Shown piece after piece: positions 51,636-60,848 of a DNA stretch of 64,000 nt. The DNA comes from JANYJZ01 sp964523395 (lineage in GTDB: Bacteria > Bacteroidota > Ignavibacteria > UBA10030 > SZUA-254), in NCBI GenBank assembly GCA_964523395.1, contig CAZFXS010000002.1:310001-374000 (forward strand). Direction: 5' to 3'. How positions within the stretch are numbered: the first letter of the stretch is position 1; the number at the start of each line of letters is the position of its first letter. The position numbers were made by a program, and so were the translations under genes. The notes below the pieces were generated by a model. That model saw only the letters and a program-made list of their open reading frames with translations, had not been told where the DNA came from and searched no databases.

Positions 51636-52745
51636 CTACTGATTTCCTCCCTTCACATCATTTCTGCTTCCTTCGTCCATGGCGACAATATACGCTTTGC
51701 CGCCTGCCCGTTCAATTGCTTCCGCGACTTTTTCGGGATGTTCCGGCGCATAGGCAAACATACAGCCGCCGCCCCCTGAACCGTTAATTTTTCCCCCGTA
51801 GGCTCCGGCATTCATCGCCGCATCTAGCATACGATCTATTTTCTTCGTGGAAATCTTCAAAACATCACGCAGAACATTTTGATGTTCGATCAGAAGATTC
51901 CCTAACAATTTATGATCCAGCGAATGATGATGGAAAAGTTTTCTTGCTTCACCGGTAATAGCTCTGTTACGGATTGTTCCGGAAAGCAACTGATATTGCT
52001 CCGCCGAAACTTCCTGCTTGAACCGCTCTAATTGTTTTGAATCCAGCGTGAACAAAGAAAATTCATTGTATTTTTCGGACAATCTCTTTACAATGGCCAG
52101 AACCTGATTCTTGACCCTCGCGAGAATGTTCTTTGTATCCTTTGGTTCACCCGAATCACCAAGAACAAATGTTTTGAGATCGGCATTCAGAGATTCAACT
52201 CTTACAGCAGGATAAAAATCAATTGCCAGCACACGGCCGAATGCCGTCGAATACTGATCCATCATCCCGCCCGGCTCGCCGAATTCGAGCACTTCTGCTT
52301 CATGAGCGTAAGTTCCTAACTCCATTGGCGAGAGTTTGGTTTGCTTATCACTCATCAGTGCAAGAAAATTTATCCAGCTGACTATCAGAGCGGACGAACT
52401 AGACGTCCCGGCATTAATCGGGATGGTGCTTTGTACTCTGCAATCCACTCCTTTTGAAAAAGTAAATCCGTGCCTCAGTAATACATTGATAGAACTGCGG
52501 AAATAATCTCTTTCCTTGACGTAGGGCTGAGTGTTCTGCAGTAAAAAAAATTCCTCCGATTGGATATCGGGCAAATCAATATGAACCTCTGAATCGTTCC
52601 GTCGCCTGCCACTAATTGAAATCCTCAACGAAATTGCGCATGGGATAACAGGAAGCCGCAGGTAATCCTGATGCTCACCGAAAAGACAGACTCTTCCCGG
52701 TGTTGAAACGATGAGTTCACCAACCGAGGCGTTACTTTGCTGCAT
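51636..52745 (-). CDS. GHMP-family sugar kinase (galactokinase/HexNAc-1-kinase-like)
   Basis: The 369-residue protein has the galactokinase-type N-terminal motif PGRVCLFGEHQDYL, the ATP-binding loop SSSSALIVSW (INAGTSSSSAL), GGMMDQYSTAFG with the catalytic Asp, and the C-terminal GGKINGSGGGGCMFAY. The Q in EHQDY and the lack of the usual galactokinase GD-signature suggest another sugar, for example N-acetylhexosamine or fucose. The ATG overlaps the 49-residue gene by 14 bp, and the next gene is a nucleotidyltransferase, which points to a kinase-plus-activation salvage route. Confidence 0.88.
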   Translation of the reverse strand: MQQSNASVGELIVSTPGRVCLFGEHQDYLRLPVIPCAISLRISISGRRRNDSEVHIDLPDIQSEEFFLLQNTQPYVKERDYFRSSINVLLRHGFTFSKGVDCRVQSTIPINAGTSSSSALIVSWINFLALMSDKQTKLSPMELGTYAHEAEVLEFGEPGGMMDQYSTAFGRVLAIDFYPAVRVESLNADLKTFVLGDSGEPKDTKNILARVKNQVLAIVKRLSEKYNEFSLFTLDSKQLERFKQEVSAEQYQLLSGTIRNRAITGEARKLFHHHSLDHKLLGNLLIEHQNVLRDVLKISTKKIDRMLDAAMNAGAYGGKINGSGGGGCMFAYAPEHPEKVAEAIERAGGKAYIVAMDEGSRNDVKGGNQ

Positions 52746-52881
52746 TTTCTTTCTTAGCAGAAAGGCGTCCGAGCATCTGTTTAATATCTTTGAAACCTTT
52801 CACTGCGACGAACACTGTTATCGTTGAATACCATAGAACGCATGCCATTGTCACTATCCACCAGAACCAATGTTCGCTCAT
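52732..52881 (-). CDS. 49-residue membrane protein coupled to sodium/solute symporter
   Basis: The product (MSEHWFWWIVTMACVLWYST start) has one membrane helix (about residues 5-27), followed by KGFKDIKQMLGRLSAKKENAAK, a basic amphipathic tail. Its ATG overlaps the TGA of the symporter gene (ATGA, 52878-52881), and its own end overlaps the kinase start by 14 bp, so it is translated in an operon. Length, topology and position agree with the small accessory proteins that accompany some sodium:solute symporters; I recall such a family by name only. It is absent from the 60-residue-minimum frame lists. Confidence 0.8.
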   Translation of the reverse strand: MSEHWFWWIVTMACVLWYSTITVFVAVKGFKDIKQMLGRLSAKKENAAK

Positions 52882-54356
52882 GATATTGCTCCTTTCATAT
52901 CGCCCCGCGGTTTGAGGAGGGATCCGATAATCATTGCCGCGCCGGCAAGAAGATACGTGGCAATGCCCGAATAGTACGGGCCGATATCATCGGCAATATG
53001 TTTTGTCGACGGAACCTGCTGGATGATAAGAAATGTCACAGGGATAATCGCCCCAAACGCAATCGCCGCCGTCGCGCCCCAGTTGTTCGCTCTCTTCCAG
53101 TAACAACATGCAATCAAGAGCACCGACATGCTCGAAAGATAAATCGTTCCCGTCACTCCAAGGTATGTCCAGAGATCTCCTTCGAGAGGATACCAGAGTC
53201 CGTAGAGTAAAAGGAAAATGCCAATCAGCGCGACAATCATACGATTTACCAGAATGCCACGCTTTTCAGACTGTGCTTTTTTTCTGAACGGAGCAAGAAT
53301 ATCATTATAGATAACGCTTGCCCACGTAATCATGTAGGAAGAGTCGGTTGACATGTCAGCCGCGAGCATTGCGGCAATCAGAATTCCCAGAACACCGACA
53401 GGAACCATTGTACTCAGAAACATCGGCATGGCGTGGAGCGTATTTCCCGCAACCGCATCGGGGGCAAGCGTTGCAAGCGCGGCGATACCCCATATTCCGG
53501 GAATAAGAAACCGGCAGACAAAAAAGAAACTTGTTCCTTTATAAACACCGAGGCCGGTTTTTGTATCTTTCGCCGCAAGCAAACGCGCTATTGTCGTCTG
53601 CCATGTGAGTACTGCCGCGAGATTCAGAAACACATTGAATAACACATACTCCCATCCCATTTTCGGATTAACGAACGGATTAAATCCGCCTTCGCCATAC
53701 TTCTGCGCGACGGTTTCGGTTAACGTATTCCATCCGACATTCGTAAGAACCAGAACTGTTACAACGATGAGTCCGATACTCATGACGATGAACTGAAGAA
53801 AATCGGTAACAAGCACAGAGAGCATGCCGCCAAGTATGGTATAAACCGCAACGGCAAGGAGAAGAACGGTCATTGTCAGTTCAAGATAGTTGACATCAAA
53901 ACCGCAGACGAGGACAAGAAATTCGCCACCGGTCCGGAGAAAAACTCCCATGTTAAGAAGTCCGCCGAGAACGATAACAACCCCAGCAGCCCACCGGACT
54001 TTCGCGCCAAACCGTTTTTCAAACAATTCAGGGATGGTCATGACTCCAGCATCGCGCAACGGTTTGACACAAAACCCTGTAACACCAACAAAGAGCATAG
54101 CTCCCGCGGTGATAATACCAGGTGTCGCGCCGGCAAAACCAAACTCGTAGCCGTTTTGCGCGGTGTACATGCAAGTAACGATGCCGAATTCCGTCGCCGC
54201 AAGCGACGCGATGCCGAGATAGAGATCCATTTCTCTGCCGGCAATGAGAAAGTCTTCAACTTTACCGACATACTTGCGCACCATAATGCCGGCAATCATT
54301 GTTGCGAGAAGGTAAATACCCACAATACTTCCGTCGAGGAGGGAAAAGTTACTCAT
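52878..54356 (-). CDS. Sodium:solute symporter (SSS family)
   Basis: The 492-residue protein has about 13 membrane helices and SSS motifs: KYVGKVEDFLIAGREMDLYLG, ATEFGIVTCMYTAQNGYEFGFAG, RFGAKVRWAAGVVIVLGG, and the TM8-9 region AAMLAADMSTDSSYMITWASVIYNDIL. It probably imports a sugar with Na+, given the downstream kinase and nucleotidyltransferase. It is the first gene of the symporter - small protein - kinase - nucleotidyltransferase operon. Confidence 0.92.
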   Translation of the reverse strand: MSNFSLLDGSIVGIYLLATMIAGIMVRKYVGKVEDFLIAGREMDLYLGIASLAATEFGIVTCMYTAQNGYEFGFAGATPGIITAGAMLFVGVTGFCVKPLRDAGVMTIPELFEKRFGAKVRWAAGVVIVLGGLLNMGVFLRTGGEFLVLVCGFDVNYLELTMTVLLLAVAVYTILGGMLSVLVTDFLQFIVMSIGLIVVTVLVLTNVGWNTLTETVAQKYGEGGFNPFVNPKMGWEYVLFNVFLNLAAVLTWQTTIARLLAAKDTKTGLGVYKGTSFFFVCRFLIPGIWGIAALATLAPDAVAGNTLHAMPMFLSTMVPVGVLGILIAAMLAADMSTDSSYMITWASVIYNDILAPFRKKAQSEKRGILVNRMIVALIGIFLLLYGLWYPLEGDLWTYLGVTGTIYLSSMSVLLIACCYWKRANNWGATAAIAFGAIIPVTFLIIQQVPSTKHIADDIGPYYSGIATYLLAGAAMIIGSLLKPRGDMKGAIS

Positions 54357-54681
54357 AGATTGGTAACCGGCAAGTTGTCATCAGTCATTTGTAATTTGGA
54401 TGAACTGAGGTACAAAAATCGAGGGGAATGTAGAGAAAATTGAGCTGATTTCAAAGGAACTATTGCAACAAATACGGTCATAAATTATGACTTTAAAAAG
54501 GGATTGAACCCAAGCATCTCTATCAGCCGTTTTTATTTGACAAGGTTCTAATAAGATTGAACCTTTTCTGAAATTTGTGTAAGTTTCCACCATTGAATAG
54601 GTTATAGTCAGGAAAGTATGACGAATATACGCTGGTCGATTAATGACCAAGTTGAAATTGACACTTAAAAAGGAAATGTTA
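54357..54681. other. Intergenic region upstream of NACHT gene
   Basis: The 325 bp between divergent genes contains the inverted repeat at 54542-54565 and AT-rich sequence. I see no coding frame here; a minus-strand frame extending into the NACHT gene is a shadow. Confidence 0.5.
54542..54565. promoter_or_regulatory. Inverted repeat upstream of NACHT gene
   Basis: AAGGTTC (54542-54548) and GAACCTT (54559-54565) are perfect 7-bp arms with a 10-bp centre, about 117 bp before the start codon. It could be an operator; no regulator is known. Confidence 0.35.
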
Positions 54682-56976
54682 ATGGATACCACGGCAAAAA
54701 GAAATAAGATTGAATCGATTAAGGATGAAGTCGGGGAGTTCCATCCTTTGTTATTAGAGCTATTACCGAAACTTCCTCGTGTTGTAAACTCTGAATACAC
54801 TCATGGACCAAACGAAAAGGGTAGTGATATTATTTTGGTAAGAAATAATGAACTATTCAATGAAAACGATTACATAGGAATTATTGCAAAGATCGGAAAA
54901 ATTCATACAGATTTCACTGAAATTGAGAGACAGATTGATGAGTGTAGCATGCCTCGTTTATTCTTGAATGGGAAAAAGAATATTTATTTGAACGAAATAT
55001 GGGTTGTGACAAATAGCTTTATTACCAGTCCCGCAAAAGAAAAGATACTTCACAAGTATAAGGACAAAAAAATTTATTTCGTTACAGTGGTCGAGCTGAT
55101 CAAATGGATCGACACTTTTCTTCCTAATTATTGGTATGATGTCCCACTAAAAGTTGGACAGTATCTCAATGAACTCTGGATGAGTATTGACATTCTTGAT
55201 AAACAGCTCAATCTGTTTTCAACTGATATTAATAAAGTGTATATCGAACCTGATATCAGAGAACTTGTCCAAGATTATAGAAATATCGGATCGAAGAAAA
55301 AACGTATTAGCATCTACGATGAAATTGACAGAAAGAAGATATTATTTATCGAAGGGGGAATAGGTTCTGGTAAATCAAAATTACTAAGAAAGCTCATTGA
55401 TCATTATTCAACAGGTGTAATCTTTACAGAAAAGAAATATCTACCTATTTGGACCACGTATTCTGATTTTGTAATAGAATACCACAACGATCTTCGAGAG
55501 CTGATAAATAAAAAAATCAATATCGAAATTCAAAAGGAGCTAACAGATGGCAACACCTATTTAATTCTAATTGATGCCGTTGATGAGAAAAATCTTTCAT
55601 ACGATGAAAGAACAGAGAAACTTAAATCGCTTATAGATTCGACTAAGGACCAACAAAATATTAAACTGATAATAACACTTAGGCAGTCCCCTTCTCTAAC
55701 CGAAGATAATATGCGTGATTCTAATATTAACGCATATGAAATTAGACCTTTATCGATGTCGAAAATAATTGAATTCTTGCACGGATTATGTAAGCACATG
55801 AATCTATCAAACAGAATTATTGAGGATCTTAAAAAATCATCCTTGTTCAAACAATTACCTAAGAATCCAATAGCAGCCATACTCCTTGCTAAACTATTAA
55901 ATGATAATTCAAAGGACTTACCCTCAAATATTACTGAACTTTACAATAAATACACTGAACTTGCTCTTGGAAGATGGGATGTTGAAAAGGGACTTGAATC
56001 ACAAAAGGAATATGAGGCTTCTGACAACATTTTAATGATTATCGCAAAGTACTTTATTGATAACGATCTAAGATCAATATCTTCGCACGAAGCAAAAGAA
56101 ATGTTTAAAGATTATTTGAAGGAAAGAAATTTTGATATTGATCCAGAATATTTATTCAATCGTATTGTGGAAAGATCAGGAATTCTAATAGAAGAACCAC
56201 GAACATTAACAGTGTTTTTTAAACATCGCACTTTTGTTGAATTCTTGTATGCAAAAAAATGCAATAAAGGAAAAGAGGATGCTCTAATAATTGATAGCAG
56301 GGTATATGATGTTTATTGGCAAAATGTGTTTTTTTATTACATAGGTATCCAAAAAGATTGTCCAGTACTTTTAAAAGAGATAATTGATCTTGCCCCAAAA
56401 AATGAAGGCGAACGGTGGCTCCGGTTGGTGAACCTACCAAATTATTTATTAGCAGGTTTTGCTAGTCCATACGTTGTTATTACGGAACATTTGTATAAGA
56501 CTTTTGAAGAGTCAGCTATTCTTTACGATGATATTGTAAATCAAAAAATAAAATCACCACTTGCTGTTATCCCCGAAATAAAATTGCTTTGGCTCATGAC
56601 AATGATAATCAGGGATTCCTATTCTTATGAGTTTTTTAAGAATGCAATAGAAGATGTTTGGCTCCAAATCGAGGATAGGGATATCGACGAAAAAACAAAA
56701 TGTGTTGCTCTATTTTTCTCTTCAGTTGTTGCGCTTGATTTAGAAATACCAAACCCTTTCGATTTTCTTATTAAAAACCATAAAAATGATATCCCTCTTT
56801 ATATTAATTTTGGGCTTTTGTATGAAGGTGAAAATTTAAAACACCATTCTGAGTTTTTGAAAAAGCAATTAAAAAAAATGAAGCAGAACCTAAAAATGAG
56901 CCCTGCAACAGCACGATATGCCGAAGCTTTACATGAGAAATCTATAGAATACAAGAAACTAAAAGAAAAGAATTAG
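54682..56976 (+). CDS. NACHT NTPase with restriction-endonuclease-like N-terminus, putative anti-phage protein
   Basis: The ATG at 54682 has AAGGA 7 nt upstream, giving 764 residues (an ATG at 54643 lacks a site). Residues 20-150 resemble an Mrr-type PD-(D/E)xK nuclease: E38 and D49 in EYTHGPNEKGSDIILV, K70 in IGIIAKIGKI, and Q84 in IERQIDEC, although no clear E-x-K is seen. A NACHT module follows with Walker A GGIGSGKS (225-232), Walker B LILIDAVDE (295-302) and Arg finger-like ITLRQSP (334). The HRTFVEFLYAKK segment (about 515) is the NACHT-end motif, and the C-terminal 220 residues are helical. The gene is much AT-richer than its neighbours and stands alone, as for acquired defence genes. 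Confidence 0.72.
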   Translation: MDTTAKRNKIESIKDEVGEFHPLLLELLPKLPRVVNSEYTHGPNEKGSDIILVRNNELFNENDYIGIIAKIGKIHTDFTEIERQIDECSMPRLFLNGKKNIYLNEIWVVTNSFITSPAKEKILHKYKDKKIYFVTVVELIKWIDTFLPNYWYDVPLKVGQYLNELWMSIDILDKQLNLFSTDINKVYIEPDIRELVQDYRNIGSKKKRISIYDEIDRKKILFIEGGIGSGKSKLLRKLIDHYSTGVIFTEKKYLPIWTTYSDFVIEYHNDLRELINKKINIEIQKELTDGNTYLILIDAVDEKNLSYDERTEKLKSLIDSTKDQQNIKLIITLRQSPSLTEDNMRDSNINAYEIRPLSMSKIIEFLHGLCKHMNLSNRIIEDLKKSSLFKQLPKNPIAAILLAKLLNDNSKDLPSNITELYNKYTELALGRWDVEKGLESQKEYEASDNILMIIAKYFIDNDLRSISSHEAKEMFKDYLKERNFDIDPEYLFNRIVERSGILIEEPRTLTVFFKHRTFVEFLYAKKCNKGKEDALIIDSRVYDVYWQNVFFYYIGIQKDCPVLLKEIIDLAPKNEGERWLRLVNLPNYLLAGFASPYVVITEHLYKTFEESAILYDDIVNQKIKSPLAVIPEIKLLWLMTMIIRDSYSYEFFKNAIEDVWLQIEDRDIDEKTKCVALFFSSVVALDLEIPNPFDFLIKNHKNDIPLYINFGLLYEGENLKHHSEFLKKQLKKMKQNLKMSPATARYAEALHEKSIEYKKLKEKN

Positions 56977-57059
56977 GACATTTCTTTTACTTGAGTGAGT
57001 TAAAAGAATTTAAATTTCCATGTAAAACCCTCACCCCCTTTCAACACATATTGCACTAT

Positions 57060-58013
57060 TTACTTTTTATGACTCTTATTAGAAGTAGCCGAAAGTGTCC
57101 ACACATCATCCTCCCCGTTTTTTCCTCCGTAAATCCAGAGTTTGTTGTTAAAGACAACACTGTAATTTGTCGCGCGAGGTGACCAGGGCGCGTGTTCCTC
57201 GAGGCGGGTCCAACGTACACCATCCTGCGAATGCCAGACATCATTCCTGAACTGCGCGTCATCGGCGCTTCCGCCCATCAGCCAGACACTGCCGTCGAAA
57301 TATTTTCCGTAACAGCCGCCGATCCTGTTGTTATTTGGCCACGGTTCTTCCGCGTGTGAGTTTGTCCAGTGTATGCCATCCTCCGATTTCCACACAACAC
57401 CTTCTCCGGTCACGACAACCAATTGATTACCATCCGCAAACCAGCCGGTTACTGTTTTTCCTGCCCAGGGAGTTACAACATGAGATTCCGTCCAACGCAA
57501 ACCATCTGCAGACGTCCATACATTCGCGCCTCCCAAAAACCACAACGCATCTCTGAACACCACAATCACAGGAAAATGGGACGGAGACCAGCCGGCATTG
57601 GTATCTGCCTGTTTCCAGTCAATACCATCGTTGGAATACCAGATATCGTTCATCAATGTCCGTGCTGTGGAAGATCGTGTCTCCGTATGCAATGTACCGC
57701 CAAACATGAAAAGCCGGTTCTTGAAATACACCGTCGTCATTCCATACCGTACTCCCCATCGCGCGTTAGTGCTATGCTTCGTCCAATTGATGCCATCCGA
57801 CGATTCCCATACGAATCCGGTCCGCGTATCCTGTCCTACCATCCAGAGCTTCCCATCGAAAGCAACAACAGGAGCAAGCCAGCGCTGCCACCTGGTATCG
57901 CCAACATTACATACTTTTTTCCATTCATACCGTTTGGCCTCAGGGCTAATTTCTTCAAAATTAAGTAAGTAACCGAGCGAAATTAACAACGAAAGAGTAA
58001 GCACTGAAATCAT
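57060..58013 (-). CDS. Exported Kelch-like beta-propeller protein
   Basis: The 317-residue protein has an N-terminal signal or anchor (VLTLSLLISLGYLLNF) and six or seven Kelch/galactose-oxidase-like repeats with GGAxxxxxxNDVWxSxDGxxW pattern, for example FGGTLHTETRS...NDIWYSNDGIDW and MGGSADDAQFRNDVWHSQDGVRWTR. It is a probable periplasmic propeller; no catalytic residues can be assigned and no sorting domain is present. Confidence 0.85.
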   Translation of the reverse strand: MISVLTLSLLISLGYLLNFEEISPEAKRYEWKKVCNVGDTRWQRWLAPVVAFDGKLWMVGQDTRTGFVWESSDGINWTKHSTNARWGVRYGMTTVYFKNRLFMFGGTLHTETRSSTARTLMNDIWYSNDGIDWKQADTNAGWSPSHFPVIVVFRDALWFLGGANVWTSADGLRWTESHVVTPWAGKTVTGWFADGNQLVVVTGEGVVWKSEDGIHWTNSHAEEPWPNNNRIGGCYGKYFDGSVWLMGGSADDAQFRNDVWHSQDGVRWTRLEEHAPWSPRATNYSVVFNNKLWIYGGKNGEDDVWTLSATSNKSHKK

Positions 58014-58256
58014 AGAGTGATCCTTTCTACATGTATTTGCAGATTTGATGCTTCGAAGGGAATAAAGGTTGGAATGTAGAGAGGTTAAATTCGTAAAAAT
58101 TGAAACACACTCTTCACATTACTCAAATTTTTATCCGCTTGATTTTTTTTCGTTGAAGATTGAAAACCGGTTTTGTATATTACTCGGGCTTATCATACGG
58201 GGGTAATTTGCGGACGTATTGGCCCGAAAAAGGTTTATTTCGTCGGATATTTGAAA

Positions 58257-60062
58257 ATGAAATTTAACGCTTTCCTGCTTGCTTCAACATTACTCTTATT
58301 TGCTTCATGCGAATTTACCCCGACAGGTACAAACGTCCGCGAGGTTACTCTTCCGGCCTCCGGAATTAATCTCATCGTACTCAACGAAAACTCCATTAAT
58401 GTTCTCCGCGGACAGGTTAATATTTCATACCGGGAGTTTCTCAACAATCATACATTCAGATCGTTAAGTTTATACCTCAACGACCAGCAGGTGAGTTACA
58501 CTGAAACACCGTATGATTCGGGCGCGATTCCGTTATATACAGAGTACAAACCTGACGGCGATTACATACTTCGTGTAGTTCTCGTTACCTCAACTAATTC
58601 CGGAAGTCTCGCGGATCGTTTTGGAGCAGAAATATTCTACACCGTTAAGGAATACCCTGTCAAAATCTACAACGGCCCGTTGCACACGCCGCAGATCACC
58701 GGGTTTGAGATCCGGAACGGTGCTTTGGTTGTTAAATGGGAAAAATTCGCTGAACCCGGCTTTCAGAGATATGTCCTGACCCGTATCAATGAGACCGCCT
58801 TGATGACAACAAATGTCGATCAAACGGAATTTGTTGACTCAACGTATTTCGGCAGAGGTATGGTGTATCGACTGACAACCTATGCATTTAATACGATGCT
58901 TACCAGTGAGTTGATGAGTTACCAAAACACATTGCCGACATTTGTTTCGGCAACAGTTATCCCTGACAACAAAATTCAGCTTACATGGAACAGAAATATG
59001 TTTGACCCGGGGTTCGGGAGCTACCGTTTGATTCGCCATGAATTCAACGACGCCGAGCGCACAATCGCCATCATTAGCAACATCAATGATACAGTGTTTG
59101 TCGATCAATCGGCTCTCTTTGGGGGAAGCATCATATACGATTTGAAATATTTTTCAAAAGACGGAAGCCTCTTTACGTTACCGGGGACCATCTATGCGCC
59201 ACCGTTAGGCACAGAGTTTCATTTTCCCACCTACGATCATTTTGAATATATTCCTTCCAGAAATATTTATTTTCAATCAGCAAATTCCGGCGTTTCAATA
59301 ATTGACGCAAGCATATTGTCTACCATTCGGTCAGTTGATATTGACCCGCCACCATACGGTGTACTACATGGACGTGATATGAGTAATAATGGGGAATATG
59401 TTTACTCCATGACATACTTCAGCAACACGCAGATCAAGAAGCTGAACAAAAATACACTTGACGTGGAAGAAACAATTGACTTGGCATCGCTGTTGCCATC
59501 CTCATCAAGCAAACTCTCGGACATCACGGTTTCCGACAGTAATTTACTTGCAGTTACAAGCTACGGTAACTATCCGCAAGACCCCGTGTTATCTGTCATT
59601 GATATGAACACAAGAACAACGCGCGCTAGTTTGACGGTCAGGCAACTTGGCCCGGGCGGGTTCCAGATTTCGGAAAGTGGAGAATATATTTTGCTTATTG
59701 ACAGCCTTTTTCGATTTAATGGCAGCGTAATAACACGGATCGGACGTACCCCTTTCCCTCGCCAGTTCGCCAAAGACAACAATTATATTGTGAGGATCAA
59801 TGGAAATCAACTTCAAAAGGTCCGGTGTTCCGACCTTCAGGTTGTCAACAATATCCCGCTCTCTTTGAACCTTTCAGTTGCTTCTCTCGAGGTAGATAGA
59901 AAAACCGGCTATGCCGCTGTTGAGTCCGGGTTTTCCATGATGTGTGAGATATATAATATTGAGACAGGAATCAAGGTTGGTTCTATTCCGGCTATATCAG
60001 TTTTCATGCCGTATCAAAACGGCATATTGTTTGCGGGTGATCATTATATGGTTATTCCTTAA
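58257..60062 (+). CDS. Lipoprotein with Fn3-like domains and C-terminal beta-propeller-like region
   Basis: From the ATG at 58257 the protein is 601 residues, with a lipobox (STLLLFASC, Cys 18). Fn3-like modules follow (about 130-320; PQITGFEIRNGALVVKWEKFAEPGFQRYVLTRI and IQLTWNRNMFDPGFGSYRLIRHE), then a YVTN/SMP-30-like section (about 330-600) of repeated strands. A surface lipoprotein is likely; the function is unknown. The next gene starts 28 bp later on the same strand. Confidence 0.75.
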   Translation: MKFNAFLLASTLLLFASCEFTPTGTNVREVTLPASGINLIVLNENSINVLRGQVNISYREFLNNHTFRSLSLYLNDQQVSYTETPYDSGAIPLYTEYKPDGDYILRVVLVTSTNSGSLADRFGAEIFYTVKEYPVKIYNGPLHTPQITGFEIRNGALVVKWEKFAEPGFQRYVLTRINETALMTTNVDQTEFVDSTYFGRGMVYRLTTYAFNTMLTSELMSYQNTLPTFVSATVIPDNKIQLTWNRNMFDPGFGSYRLIRHEFNDAERTIAIISNINDTVFVDQSALFGGSIIYDLKYFSKDGSLFTLPGTIYAPPLGTEFHFPTYDHFEYIPSRNIYFQSANSGVSIIDASILSTIRSVDIDPPPYGVLHGRDMSNNGEYVYSMTYFSNTQIKKLNKNTLDVEETIDLASLLPSSSSKLSDITVSDSNLLAVTSYGNYPQDPVLSVIDMNTRTTRASLTVRQLGPGGFQISESGEYILLIDSLFRFNGSVITRIGRTPFPRQFAKDNNYIVRINGNQLQKVRCSDLQVVNNIPLSLNLSVASLEVDRKTGYAAVESGFSMMCEIYNIETGIKVGSIPAISVFMPYQNGILFAGDHYMVIP

Positions 60063-60090
60063 TCATAATCCGTTTTTTGCGTGAATATGT

Positions 60091-60825
60091 ATGAATAAAA
60101 AAACTATTCTTATGATTGTTACATCGTTCCTTTTGGCATATACAGAAGGCGCCCATTCTCAGGCTGTTTTTTTTGTTAAAGGGAGCTACAATTCTTTTTC
60201 CATGAGTGATTTAAAAAACCTTCAGAATGAATTACTCTCAGATTTAACCGGGATCGGAGTTCCGGCAACTGCTACTGAAGCATATCCGGGCTATCTAGGA
60301 TTTCAATTCGGGTTATTGGTCCCGGTTCAAGTTTTGGAGAAGGAAACAATATTTGTGGGAGGCTTCGGCGAATTTACGTCAACAGGCGGTAGAATTCATT
60401 ACAAAGATTATTCAGGAGAAGTGCGTGCGGATCAAATTGCAAAAGGATACTCGTTCGGGGGAATCATCGAGTTGAAAAGAAATTACTCTGACATCCTTGA
60501 TGTTGAATACCAGTTTTCGCTGCGACTGGTTAAATCAAAACTCAACAACACATTTTTTACTCAAATCGGAAACGCAACACAAATCGAGCAACCATCGTTC
60601 AGTTCTTTTTCTTTTGGCGCAGAGCCAGGTATCACCCCATCAATGAATTTCGGCGGCTTTCGCGCCGGGCTCTCTCTTTCCTACCTTTTCTGCCTTCCTA
60701 CTTCACTCGAATATGACAGTTACGCAAACGCATATCTCATTAACAAAAATAAAGAGAAGGTAACGATCGATTGGAGCGGACCAAGAGTGGGAATTGTCCT
60801 CAGCTATTCGCTTCCCGGAAATTAG
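60091..60825 (+). CDS. Putative outer-membrane beta-barrel protein
   Basis: The 244-residue protein has a signal peptide (MIVTSFLLAYTEGAHSQA) and alternating amphipathic strands with aromatic residues, for example LGFQFGLLVPVQVL, GFGEFTSTGG, YSFGGIIELKR, FSFGAEPGITPSMNFGGFRAGLSLSYLFC, ending GPRVGIVLSYSLPGN. This agrees with a small eight- to ten-stranded barrel; family not assigned. It follows the lipoprotein gene and may form a pair with it. Confidence 0.65.
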   Translation: MNKKTILMIVTSFLLAYTEGAHSQAVFFVKGSYNSFSMSDLKNLQNELLSDLTGIGVPATATEAYPGYLGFQFGLLVPVQVLEKETIFVGGFGEFTSTGGRIHYKDYSGEVRADQIAKGYSFGGIIELKRNYSDILDVEYQFSLRLVKSKLNNTFFTQIGNATQIEQPSFSSFSFGAEPGITPSMNFGGFRAGLSLSYLFCLPTSLEYDSYANAYLINKNKEKVTIDWSGPRVGIVLSYSLPGN

Positions 60826-60848
60826 AGAGACAATTATATTAACGGATG

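Noticed and set aside
54381..54800. 139-residue minus-strand frame opposite the NACHT start
   Set aside because: Shadow of the NACHT frame and intergenic DNA; no motif and would be antisense to the ribosome-binding site.
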